DNA of 64,000 nucleotides from Henricia sp. BOLD:AAB3569 (taxonomy: Eukaryota; Echinodermata; Asteroidea; Spinulosida; Echinasteridae): NCBI GenBank assembly GCA_037783545.1, contig JBBELK010000542.1:124001-188000 (forward strand), in the 5' to 3' direction. Numbering within the stretch: the stretch's first letter is position 1; every line of letters starts with the position of its first letter. The notes under the pieces were generated by a model, which made no database searches, was not told the DNA's origin, and worked only from the letters and a program-made list of their open reading frames with translations. The translations under genes were made by a program, and so were the position numbers. This document shows, piece after piece, positions 12,088 through 23,270 of this stretch.

Positions 12088-13084
12088 CATTGCCAGTAAC
12101 TGTTATTTCATCTGAAGTTTGTGGAGACGTCAAATTATATTGTTTTCTTTGGAGAAAATGTGCTTGTTTCCATGGCAACCATTAATTTGATTAAAATAAA
12201 ATGCTTGTTTCCATGGCAACCATTAATTTTATTAAAATAATTTAGACTTTTTCTGAAAGACCATACCACATTACCCTTATGCAGAAAGTTTTATGAGAAT
12301 ACTTCAATTATAGCAGAGGTTATACTGATTTATGTTACTAAAATTATTCAAATTATGTCGTTTTGGGGCCATTGTGGGGTATACGCAGTGAATGTATGGT
12401 CGGGCTTCATCGATTGATAAATATTTTAATACATATAACAGGATATCTCAAAAAGTACTTGTCCGATTTTCTTCATTTAAAGAGCATTGTATTTCTGTCA
12501 TCAAGAACTTTCATTTAATATATAGTTTGGGTGTTTAGGGCAAGGAATAAATTTTGGCCTGAAAACCTAGTAGTACAATTTTAGCGTTGAATAGTCAGAG
12601 TCATTATGTCTTGAGAATTCCAATACTTTTTTCAACAACAAACAACTCAAGTTTTCAAACAATCTCAAAACTGTGTCGTCATCATCATTTCAATGTTTAT
12701 GTCACCCGATCACCTTGCGTTTGTAAAAAACACAAACGCGAAGCTCTAGTTTTATTTTGAGACCAGACAAAGGTATTTTTTTCCTTGAAAATATGCCCCC
12801 TTTACCATGGAAAGAAAGACTCATGTGTATTACAGTATTAATTCATTCTGGTACTGAAACCAAGAATTCCTCAAAAGTGCCCATGGTAAGTTTTTGGAAT
12901 AGAGCAAGAAACTTAGTGTATTTCCGGGCAGAATTGTTCTAGACATCTGTAGTGTGCCATGTGTAAACAGAACAGGTAGATGTACATGTAGTTGGGTTTG
13001 TAACAAAAAGTACAATGTTGTAAACCATTTACCGGTAATGTCACTAACATTGCCTTTTTGTTGTAATGTCCATGTTCATTTCAG

Positions 13085-16000
13085 GAGCTGATGTGGCTGC
13101 TCTATGATCTCGGACATCTCAAAAAGTAAGTCTTTATGTCTGCTATGTAAACAGCTTCAAGATCACTTTCCATAGATTCATGTGCAATTTCAAGACCTAC
13201 CGGTAGCTAGATACAATATAATTCAGACCCAGTCTTAGTGTAATAACCTGCCTAAACGCCTGTCCGCATTATACTTTTTTTGGACGATGGGTACTTTTCC
13301 CATTTTAAGTCCAATGCGGACAGCCTAGGATGCTTTTCTCTCAGTAACTTTTCCTAAATGCAGCGGTTACTTTTCCTGGGCAGAATTTAACCAGGTAACT
13401 TTTCTGGAGACAAAAAGTCCAATATGCGGACACAGCGAGTTGGAAAAAGCGCTCTGGAAGCGTACGTCCAGACCGTGAAGGTCAAACTGTGAAGGGACAT
13501 TGTGCATGCTCTCCCACGGTCTCGGTAAAATTTTACTGTGTCAGAAAGTTCAAATGCGGACAGCAGTAAAATTTAGCAATTTTTCATTTTACCATCGTCT
13601 CAGTTAAACCTCCCAAAAAACAAGTCCATTGCGGACACGGCTTTAGCTTAGCATTTGGTTGGACAAAATGCGAGTAAACGAGAAGTAGATAGTTTGCACG
13701 ACAGCCATATTAGAGATCTTGAAAGTGCTTTTCCCAATGTGGCAGGTATTTTGTTTCTATAGATTACTGACGTGAAAATGTCACCCTTTATGTGTTTCAA
13801 AGGTTACTAGATCGACATTAAAACCAGTGAACTGTTTCTCTGTGCTTTAGCAATTGTTTTTCCAGATTACCTGTGAATGTTTGGACCCTAATAACTAAAG
13901 TCACACTTTCCACAGTAAAGGGGGCATTTTGGCAACACATACCGGTACATGTATATTCAAGGAAATACCTTTGTCTGGTCTCAAAATAAAAGAAATAAGT
14001 TTAAGTTGTCCAGGGTCCTACATGTATTTCATAAAGCCCACTTACACTGAACAAAATTATAAACGCCCCATGTGACACTTTGAAACATTTATTAGCCTTA
14101 CCGGTATATTAAATCATACAAAATTCATTTTGTTGTTCAATATGCTACATATTACTGTCCGTTAGAATAACCAATTTGTACAATTATAAGACAATATCAA
14201 CTCATTTAGGGTCGCCCATTTCATGTTACATAAATAATTTACATGGGGCGTTTATATTTTTGCTCAGTGTAGAAACATTCCTAAATAAACATTCTTAAAA
14301 CTCATGTTTTTAAAAAATGTTTTTAACTTTTATGAAAAAGGACCCAAAAAGGGTTACATTTTAGGCCGTCCCGGTTACTAGCATATATTTGAAATTTGTA
14401 CACAGGGTTTTTAGAAAGGCATGTTGTCACACTATTTGTAACACTTTTTTGGGCCTAGTTATCTCTTCAGAACAACTTAAACTTATTTCGAGACCAGACA
14501 AAGGTATTTTCTGGAAAATATGGTCCGTGTTGCCAAAATGCCCCCTTTACCGTGGAAGACTCACTTCAGTATTCTATTGTCACATCATTTGCAGTCAAGG
14601 TCAGAGGTTTTAAATGCACCACTGTTCTGAGATCAAAATTACCATTATCTCTCAAAATGGGAAATAAAGCTGGACCTGTGCAATAGTGTTTAGAAACCAT
14701 GTTTGTATTAAAGGACTACATGTACATGCATGCGAGGAACTCCACAAAATCAAGACTTTGAATATATATTTTATCCCTTTGATCAAAATCGTGAGGTCAC
14801 GTTGTGGATTGGGCATTTGTGACATGAAGAGTTCCCCCTTCCCCCTCCCATCAGTTCAACCCCACATCAATGCATTCTTGTCAAGCTCATCCTGGGGCTG
14901 GAGATCGGCACCTCATCCTTCATTTGAAGTTTTGAACAATTGAGAACTCGCTCCTGTGCCATTTCACACTATCATTCCTTCACCCCACCCAGGGATAAGA
15001 TTTCAACCCTGAATCCGATTAGGGTTGAACTCGCCCTTGGGAAAAAGAAATCTCGGGCGTGGCTTGGGGGTGACGCGAGGGTGAGAATTTCAAGTGGAAA
15101 TCTGGGCCTATTTACTCCTCCGCTTCACCTTGGGGCCATCCCAAGATTTGGTCTTGTGGGAAAAGGCCTTACAAATTTTCCTAACCACCTCCCCCCCCCC
15201 CCCCCCCACCCCCCACCCAAAAAAAAACTCTGACTGGGAAAACTTTCACTGAATATTTACTTCCAATTACTCACCCAGATACCCCATGGCTCTTGGCAAC
15301 CTGGGAGATCTTGAGAGCATAGACCCAACACCAGATAGACCCTCCACGATTGACCTGTTCCAAGAGGCCATCTCAGCTGCGCAGAACGATTACGACGATC
15401 ACCATGTGTATCCATACACGTACCTCGGCGGTCACCTCTACCGGAACTATGAGTATAAGAGGGCTATGGAGCAGTGGGCAGAGGCATCTAGCGTCATTAG
15501 TCGGTTTGTTTAGTGTTTGCTTGTTTGTTTTTTTTCTGTGTTTTTTTAGAAGTGATCTTTGTAAAGTTGTCAATAAGGGGGCCGTCCATAAAGTACATGT
15601 ACGTACGCACAAAATGCTGACTTTTTAGACCACCCCCTCCCCTTGTATGCAAAATTTGTGACGTCACCAATATACTTTAACGTTGAGTGTACGCATTGGA
15701 TCCAACTCCCCCTCCCCCCTCTTCCCCCCTCCACCCAACCCCCCTCCCCCCTCTTCTCCCCCCCCCCCCCTCCCCCTTCTTCTCCCCCTCTCTCCCTCCT
15801 CTCTCCCCCCTCTCCCCCCCCCCCTCGCGTACGTACTTTATGGATGGCCCCTAAGATATTAAAACAGATGAAAACAAAAACCTACATCAATGACTTTCGT
15901 GGCGAGATAAAACTTTTGATGTGACCAAGATTCGAGCCCGAGTTCTAAGACCTCCTCATGAGGTGACTGGGGCTGAATGAATTTTGAATTCACGTTCGCG

Positions 16001-17335
16001 TTTTACGTGCATCTAAACCTCCCTAATACACCTCCCACCCCCTAAAACCAGAAAGGAATTTCTGCCACATACGGTGTTGTGCACTAAATGTTGATTGAAC
16101 TTTTTAGAACAAATACTCATCTGCTGTCTCACAATGTGGCAGCGATAGAAATTGCAAAATGTTCAAGTTTAAATAGTTGTCCGTGGGATTCCCTAATGCC
16201 GGCAGTGGGCCGTAATTGGTTCTGCTTAAGAATTTTAGTTCTCAAGACTAATTGTATTTGTATCATTGTTTCAGAAATGAAATAATCTAAGGGTCGTTTT
16301 GTTTGTTTGACCAGGTACAATTACAACAGAGAAGATGAGGAGGTTTACAAAGAATTCATGGAGATCGCCAATGATCTGCTCCCATACATCGTGAAGTCAG
16401 GGTCTGCGGGAAGCTCCGAGAACGCCCTTAAAGTCATCAATGATCCGGAGTGTTATGGGTTCTTCCTGCGCTTCTACGATGGCATCTGCCTGTGGGAGGA
16501 AGATAGCACCACGCCAGTCCTGCACATCACATGGGCCAAACGATTTATCGCATCGTTGACGAGGTTTGCGGCCGACATCCGTGAGCTGGTGGAGGTGGAG
16601 TCGGGGCGGTCAGGTAGGTTTAACTCGATGGAGGAAGAGGAGGGGGGAAATCAGAACGGGAATGACGAAAAACCCAAGACGGATGATGTTAAGGAAGAAG
16701 GGTTAGAAAGAAAGCAAGAGACCAAAACAGAGGAGGAAGTGGATGTGAAAAAAGAAGACATTAATCAGAATGTTGTCCGAAGGGGCACCAAAAGGCAATC
16801 GAAAAGGGGACTCTCGTCGAAGAGCCAAGAAAGAACAGTTGCGAAGAGTTCAGAACCTGTAAATGCCACCGCTGTACAGTTTGTAGATGCCACGTGTGGT
16901 GATCTGAACTCGGAGCCTGACTTTAACGACTTCTTGAGCACACGGAGTAACGGGAGCGCGTTTCCTGGCATGACGATGGAGTCGGTCATGAAGGCCGAAA
17001 GCCCGGCAGAGATGGCCTTCAGTCGCCGCTGGAAATCGCAGATGTCAGAAGACGAGGAATGTCGGGAGACAGAGGATGCTCTGGGCAGTCCGCACTCCAG
17101 CAGAGAAAGTTGTCTAGCGTTGCCTCCGTGCCGACCGCCCATCGCGCACATCGTACTGTACAGCGCCAAGATGCTTGCGTTGAAGGAAATCCTAACCACA
17201 TCGGGAAAGCTCAACATGGCCGCCATTCAGCTGCAGCTGACGGCGCAGTCGCAAGTCCACGTCAGCAAGAGACCACGCTCTATCAGCGAGTATGAGGATT
17301 ACGGCAGCCTGCGGAGACGACCAAGGAGGGAATGA
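13085..17335 (+). CDS. MEN1: Menin (C-terminal three coding exons, gene incomplete at 5' side)
   Basis: Menin is a nuclear scaffold that joins MLL/KMT2 histone methyltransferase complexes and JUND to chromatin. Exons: 13085-13125, 15279-15503 and 16315-17335 (TGA). The first is a 41-bp microexon reading [14 protein letters not shown]. It joins in phase to YPMALGNLGDLE, and the next junction reads SVISRYNYNREDEE. These match human menin blocks around [20 protein letters not shown] and DYNYCREDEE. The large last exon contains DPECYGFFLRFYDGICLWEE, from the pocket region that binds MLL, then a ~190-residue low-complexity acidic/basic insert with KR-rich nuclear-localisation-like patches. It ends with a conserved tail including IQLQLTAQSQV. 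About 430 C-terminal residues are encoded. Upstream exons (roughly the first 200-250 residues) were not found in the window. Human menin splits the last part over two exons; here it is one exon. Confidence 0.95.
13911..14568. mobile_element. Foldback repeat F, copy 2, interrupted
   Basis: The left arm at 13911-14020 matches 7265-7365 and 42357-42430. The right arm at 14343-14568 matches 7503-7641 and 42500-42723. Between them lie the MITE at 14045-14269 and about 75 bp of other sequence, and part of the left arm is missing. It lies in the MEN1 intron between the 41-bp exon and the next. Confidence 0.7.
14045..14269. mobile_element. 225-bp Tc1/mariner-type MITE with TA flanks
   Basis: The left end reads CACTGAACAAAATTATAAAC and the complement of the right end reads CACTGAGCAAAAATATAAAC, both continuing GCCCCATGT. 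TA lies outside both ends (14043-14044 and 14270-14271). CACTG-type termini with a TA duplication fit the Tc1/mariner superfamily. No coding capacity. It lies in a MEN1 intron. Confidence 0.8.
15577..15851. mobile_element. 275-bp MITE with TAA target duplication and pyrimidine-rich core
   Basis: The left end reads GGGGGCCGTCCATAAAGTAC and the complement of the right end GGGGCCATCCATAAAGTACG. TAA occurs at 15574-15576 and 15852-15854. The interior (about 15700-15825) is almost pure C and T on the plus strand. It lies in the last intron of MEN1. The TWA duplication suggests PIF/Harbinger-type mobilisation. Confidence 0.75.
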
Positions 17336-17886
17336 AGCACTATAATCGGCATTTTGCGTGTTTCACATGCGGTAGGTGTTGAAGTACAGAATCAATTCCA
17401 TATTTGGGGTAGCAGAGAATGGCATAAAGCTACAGACTGATGTTGCTAGGCATTGGCATGCACCACATAGCAACAACAGCATAGTATGTAGACTTCCTGA
17501 ACTGCACCTCCATTTGAAAGCGAAGGATTCAAGGCACCAGCCATAGTGCAAAGGTTACATTCAAAAGGCTAATTGTCATGAGGTAAAAAACAAGCAGCTA
17601 CAAGCGTTAAAAACGGGTTTGTATTGATACTGAAATGTAGTTGCGGCTTCTCAAATATGACAGGCCCTACAGTACCATGCATTGTCAGGTTAATCCAAAT
17701 GATATGAAGCGTTGTAGTAAAGAACATTGTCGGATGCCGAAGCCTTGTTACATTGTTAAAAGAATTATACAACGGAGCAAATTAATCGGTAGATGAGAAT
17801 TTGTTTTCTTTTTTCTTCTGCCCAGTCGTTGCCATTTTTAGCGTCTGTGTTTACCAAAGAGTTGTTCTATCTAAATACAAAGCGAA

Positions 17887-17892
17887 AATAAA
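17887..17892 (+). terminator. Candidate polyadenylation signal of MEN1
   Basis: AATAAA about 550 bp downstream of the menin stop codon, in AT-rich sequence with T-rich runs downstream. It is plausible only; no transcript evidence. Confidence 0.3.
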
Positions 17893-18206
17893 TTGTCCAA
17901 GTTAATTGTTTTAGCTTTTTAATAATCATATTTTAATTGCGAGTTAAGCATTTTCCTAATTTCATTCTTAAGTATATGTACAGCCATGAATACAATTTAT
18001 TTTATTCAGTCTTTTTAAAAGAAATTTGAGAGAAAAAAACAGGTTACTATTAAAAACTTTTTTAAAATTATTTTATCGACATCAAAGGTCTTAGGTCACA
18101 TGACAGCATGATCGTAATTATCCTAACTACATGTATGAAGGAAAACATTTAAGAATAATTTTCTCATATTTTGACACTTTATTTTCATTTTTATTGAAAA
18201 TGAAAG

Positions 18207-18320
18207 TACATGTACAATGTACATGTATGTACATGTATATACATGTATGTACATGTACATGTACATGTACATGTATGTACATGTATGTACATGTAAAATC
18301 ACATGTACATGTACATGTAC
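18207..18320. repeat. (TACATG)n-type simple repeat
   Basis: About 110 bp made almost only of overlapping TACATGTA units. Shorter runs of the same motif are scattered over the whole window, so this is a genome-wide simple sequence. Confidence 0.9.
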
Positions 18321-20769
18321 CAGGTGAATTTTAAAAGGGAACAAGCCGACTGACTGGATTTAAAATTATTTCAAAAACCTGTTTTTTTTATCAAAGAGGG
18401 AGATTCAAATATTCAAGAAACTGAAAAGTACAGTTTGTGGAAATGTTGAAAAACAACACCATATCATTGAAAAGGTAAATGAAACTAAAATATCGAAGAG
18501 GAAATAAAGATTACCATTTATGGATTAATTGTACATGATAATAACATTCCAATTTTAAGATAAAAAGAAAGTGAGTGTTTCTGATAGTTATCTGTGTTTA
18601 GTATTCTTTCAGGTATACAGTGTATTTTCAATATAAATTGAATCAAATTACCGTATTTTGATCTTTCCATACTTTTAAAAGTACCGTACATGTAGGTCGG
18701 TAGAGAATTTTTGGCTTTTTAAAAATTATTTTTAATAGAAAAATCATTTGAAATATTGATTTGCATTTCTGGCCCACTAAATATGTGGTTAATTTCAACT
18801 TTTCCCTTTTTCTTACTAGGTTTTTATTTGTAAATTTGGAGATTTTAAATTTAATCATCTGTTTTAACCCATGTTGGAATCTTAAAACAATTTTTACCTG
18901 CATAAAAAAAGAAAATTGGCAGACTTTTTACTTTTTGAAATTGACTGATAAAAGTTATTCTTTTTCGCATTCAGCAAAATGAAATGTTCAGTTACTATAT
19001 TTTTTAAGTCCATAAAATACACTCTTTTGTGACACAAAACACAGTTAATAGGGTAATTAAATCCCTGTAATGTTAACAGGGAATCCACAATTTACATCCC
19101 TACATTTCAAATTTGGGAAATGTTCAGACGGAGTTAGCCCGAATCTAAATAATGAACTCAGTGGGGTAAGTGCTGTAGTCCAAAATGCCCTCCTTTTCAA
19201 ACGGTGATGATAACTCCGGAGCCACAGTTACAAAGGAGCCAAGACTGTGTTTACACTGGTCCCGAGCTCGGAATCAAGATTGATCCCCTGATAAGAATGC
19301 GTCAATGATCAATGATTCGGAGTGCAGCGTTTACATTCTGTAGTTGATCTCGAGCGCAGTGCCGGAAGATGCAGTCAAAGGTCATGCTCTGTGTGCAATG
19401 TACAGAACAATGTGGTCATGTACAGTGTACAAGGCCACTTGAATTTTGCAGACTTTACCCCCGCAACGGCTGTGGAGCTGATGCGGTAAGATTAATTGCG
19501 TATCTAACCGCAAACTGATCCCGAGCTCGGGTTCGACCCTCCGCCGCCGCGGGACAAAAATCTCGGGGTCTGATCTGGTCTGATCGCCCCCCACCCCCCC
19601 CCTCCCCCTCCCCCAAAAAAATGCACATAAGCAATGACTGTTTTTTAAAAATCCAATTGCCATTTTTTGCCCTTGTAGGTAAGTTCAGACATATAATAAC
19701 AATCTTCCAACTATGGTTCAACCAAAAATGGTCTATCTCTGTTGTGTCCTATTGGTCCACATGTTGTACGGTAGATTGCTTTTAGCACACTAAACAGTTT
19801 AATTCCAGTCTACATGTATGTAGACTACCGGGGAGTGACCTATGGCATGTACGGAGTTCATTTTTGGTGTAACTCATGGTCACACTTTTGTGGTTGAAAA
19901 AAAGTTTCCCCAACTGCAAAATTTGGACCCTTTTTGTCTTCTTAGTACAGTGGCTGATAATTTTTAAATCCAATTTATTCCCTTTCTGACTGAACCCCCA
20001 TGCAGCTAGTAGTTCACACATGCATTTTGCCTGTGCAGCTGATAGCAAATTCAAACCCTTTTCTAGCAAAAAAATATTTTTTTTCTGAATTTAATTTTTC
20101 TCAGCTGATCCCATATTTATGCCAAAGACTTCATATGATTACGTCTGTATATTACTTAAAAAGTGAGATAAAATTATTATCGTTTTCCAGTAAAAATACA
20201 TTGATCAAAATGTGCCAAGGCGGCACGTGTACAAGAATTTTCTGTACAGTTTAGTCATTGTCATTTAATAGTACTAAAAGTGAAGTAAGCAATTTGTTCG
20301 TGAATTATTAAACTTCAAATAATTTTAATTGTAATAGCCCTTGATAATGTCGATATTTACATCAACTGAGTTTCCAAATGTGCTTCTGCTTTTCAGCAAA
20401 GTTGTCCTGCTAAAGAATTAACAGTAATAAATTAAAAGTTGAAAAGCCAAGGTGGACAGAAATGTTGCATTGACGCAAGCATTTTCTGGTAGATAGCACA
20501 GATTTGTTGGTCCAAAATCGGTGAGTTTATCCAGAAATATGTAACAGTCAACTCAATTCGAATGAAAGGTAGGTACATGTATGTATTGAAATGTGAACAT
20601 TGTCTAAAGGAAAAGGTAGGAAATAGACCATGTCCCACTTTGAATTTTTACAGAAAATGTGGATAAAATTTGCTTTTTCTGTCAAAATTTAAAAAAAAAT
20701 CCTGTACAAATTAAAAGATGGTTTAAGATTGGGAGAATGTGAAAACATCATGAAACAGGAGGCTTAATG

Positions 20770-20884
20770 ATCAGTGGCGGATCCAGTCTCATTAAAATAC
20801 AGGAATACAATGGATTTCAGGGGGTCGGACCCCCTGAAATCCATTGTATTCCTGTATTTTAATGAGGCTGGATCCGCCACTGAT
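20770..20884. mobile_element. Near-perfect 115-bp palindrome with GTGGCGGATCCAG ends
   Basis: The left arm ATCAGTGGCGGATCCAG to about 20826 pairs with the right arm ending CTGGATCCGCCACTGAT, with one mismatch by eye. The centre is GGGGTCGGACCCC. It looks like a foldback MITE or two fused transposon ends. The near-perfect arms imply recent origin or gene conversion. Confidence 0.75.
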
Positions 20885-20999
20885 GATGTAGTGTATAACA
20901 GCAATGTGTGTAAAAATGTTTTTTTGCAAATGTACATTTGAAATGGAGGGTTGAGGAGGGCTTCCGTAATCTGCAGTGAATTTTCTTGAATTTGTGTAA

Positions 21000-21031
21000 C
21001 TTTGGGGGGAGGGGGGGGGGGGGGGGGGGGA
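21000..21031. repeat. Poly-G run
   Basis: A run of nearly uninterrupted G on the plus strand of about 30 bp in intergenic DNA. It produces spurious poly-proline frames on the minus strand. Confidence 0.85.
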
Positions 21032-22736
21032 GATACAGAAACATTCAGCAAGAAATGAGTTACACATGTTTGTCAATAACTCAGAGCTGCCAACCATCCT
21101 GGATTTTGAAACAGATTCTTCGGAAAATAACTAATTATTTACCATCATCTTGGTAAAAATTGACAGAAAAGTGAGCCTAATTTGAACGGGACATTAAGAT
21201 TACAGATACAGTATGCATCATAAAATAAAGGTTATTGGTCAAAATTCAGTAAAATTGACTGCAGATTCGAGATTGTCAAAATCATAACAATAAGTGTTCA
21301 AGACGTGCCTGTTGTAAGAAATGAGAGATTTTGTTCTTTTTCAGAAAGATGGCTGTATATCGGTATATATATGACAGATTGTTTTATTTTAGATACCTGA
21401 ATTTTGTATGAGAATTGCAGAGATTGACAAATGATTTTAGTTAGGCTGTTTTTTGCAAGGTGATGTATTATAAAAATCTATAGAAAGTTGTTCAAAGTGT
21501 AAAATAAGAAACTATTGTATAGACTCTTTGCACGGGCAGCCATGACAGGAGGTAGTCACATTGTCACTGTGTCAAGCATGAGTGGGCACTTAGTGGATCC
21601 AATATGAAATCTGGCCCTAGTCATGGCTTCCAGGGCAAAAGGCCTATACTTTGTTGAATCTGCTTACAGTTGTTCATTGTATTCTCGCTTCAAATATATA
21701 AATTTAAAAAAATACTGGCCGGTCAGGTTTTTTAAAAACTGGATTTTGGTCGCAGTGTCATTGTTACAGAATAAATTTACAATTTTATTTATGCATAATA
21801 TGCAGATGTTTGCATACTTAATAGTTTGCTTTTAATACCAAAATGTATTTCACAAAAGTTAAATGTGTCTTTTGAGGTATAGAACTGGGGAGAAAAAGTG
21901 CTAACAAGTAAAATGTTTTCCTTGTGTCTCATAAGCAACTCTGTTAAGTCCAATATTTGCCTTGTGTTGCCTGTGAAACTAAATAGGCATAATGTTATCC
22001 AGTGGGAACAAAATATACACAGTAAATGTAAAGACCGAAGACCAAAACAAAGTATTGAGATACAAAAATGTACCATGAAACTCGTTTGGTACAAACATCC
22101 CGTAAAATCAAAGGTGTAACTGTGGATTTTTACCAAGTTTAAAATTATGTGTATTAACTTAATTATGGCTTTTTTTGTGAACAGTCAACAATTCACCGAC
22201 AACGTAATGACGTCATTTTGATGTCATGTGGGTCGATGCTATGGTTACTGGATTAAGCGCTCAACGTTAGGCATCTGACGTTCTGAATTCTGTGTGTTTA
22301 ACATTAGTGAAACCATAGCTACGCAAACAGCGTGATTCATCACTAGGCAATAAAGTGGTGATCACGCCCTCTGTGATGTCGTACTTTGTTGGCAAATTGT
22401 GATCCATTCAGGAGAAATGAGTCTGGGCCGGGTCTTTTTGGGACTATAAATATGTTCTTGACATAATTATTGGTTCAACCGATGGTCAGGTTTGAGCTTC
22501 ACTCAAAAATCACCATTGGTCAAACTAGTGAAACGTCTGCAACTTATTTAACTCAGCACTCATGTTTGAACTCAAACTAAGAATACATTCCCGACAAATG
22601 TATCGCTGTACAATTTACCATATTCAACTCAAAAACTCTTTTTATTACGGTAACGCAAAATGTAATCATATTCCATTGAGGTGTTACTTTAATGAGAATT
22701 CACTGTACATGTATCAATTTGACCATTCATTATAAC

Positions 22737-22935
22737 CTACACTACTTACACTAAGTTAGGGATATTGGTACGTTGTATTTTTGGAATGACATTTTTCAAA
22801 TGACTGTTTTCACGTATTCCTGCGACAAGGTGTGTTTGTCATCATGCAGATGTCTTATCGTATACAATCACTCAAGCAGAATGCATACCTCAATAAAATA
22901 TCCCCAACTTACATGTATTGTGAGTATACATGTAT
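22737..22935. repeat. Dispersed inverted-end repeat, copy 1
   Basis: It shares CTGTTTTCAC, TATTCCTG, GACAAGGTGTGT, CATGCAGAT and GAATGCATACC blocks in the same order with 45739-45965. The ends of the other copy form an inverted pair around CACAATAAGTTA, so it is probably a MITE. Confidence 0.6.
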
Positions 22936-23270
22936 AGCCATATACCCCTGTCTGTTCATTATTGCATTCTGTGTAATATGCTATGCCAAGTGTACTATGT
23001 CCCTTACGCAACGTGATTCAGAGTTGTATAATACGCAAATTTAAAAGTGACCCGTGCTCATCCGATAAGGATTTGCTGCAAGCACTTCCCAGCTTTTGCG
23101 TTCAAGTTTGCTTGAAGATTATTAGTTATTCCACAAGCACAATCAAGTGGAATACAGATTAAAACAAATTTATACAAATACTAATCATGTAACATAGTGT
23201 GTGGTTGGTGTACAACATCCAGTCTGTTTTTATTTATCATAAATCATTGATGGTATCCATGTAATAGCTA

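Larger units (their letters stand above)
7642..12749 (+). mobile_element. 5.1 kb Helentron/Helitron-like non-autonomous element
   Basis: The 5' end starts AGGTGATCGGAA and immediately forms a palindrome (7642-7669, 12-bp arms, loop CTCA). The 3' end has an 8-bp stem hairpin (GCGTTTGT at 12717, ACAAACGC at 12732), then GAAGCTCTAG. The subterminal CCGATCACCT near the 3' end is the reverse complement of the 5' AGGTGATCGG. A 3' hairpin followed by a CTAG end and subterminal inverted repeats are features of Helitron/Helentron elements. Flanking TTTTATT occurs on both sides (7635-7641 and 12750-12756), but the target is T-rich, so a true duplication is uncertain. No Rep or helicase frame is present. 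The interior holds diverged tandem units and younger MITEs. Confidence 0.6.
7257..12833. mobile_element. Foldback repeat F (copy 1), split by a 5.1 kb insertion
   Basis: The left arm starts near 7265 at GGGTCTTTCCACAGTAAAGG. The centre is near 7490 (GGACGGACACTTGTG). The right arm begins about 7503, breaks at 7641 and resumes at 12750 with TTTTGAGACCAGACAAAGG, ending near 12826 at GGAAAGAAAGACTC. An uninterrupted copy lies at 42357-42723, and damaged copies at 13911-14568 and 26395-26620. Each arm is about 180-230 bp, so single strands could form a long hairpin. Confidence 0.75.
1..13084. other. Repeat-dense stretch without a recognised exon
   Basis: No reading frame here resembles a known protein, and I looked specifically for the missing N-terminal menin exons (the next gene on the plus strand) without finding them. 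The content is dispersed repeats, simple sequence, MITEs, a SINE and a nested 5.1 kb element, listed separately. It may be a very long intron of MEN1 or, if menin exons are missing through assembly error, intergenic DNA. Short frames up to about 107 codons occur but lack similarity and sit in repeats. Confidence 0.6.

Noticed and set aside
12757-12942. Upstream menin exon
   Set aside because: The frame translates the arm of foldback repeat F and has no menin similarity.
16765-17226. 153-codon minus-strand frame
   Set aside because: It is antisense to the menin last exon, whose sense frame matches menin to the end.
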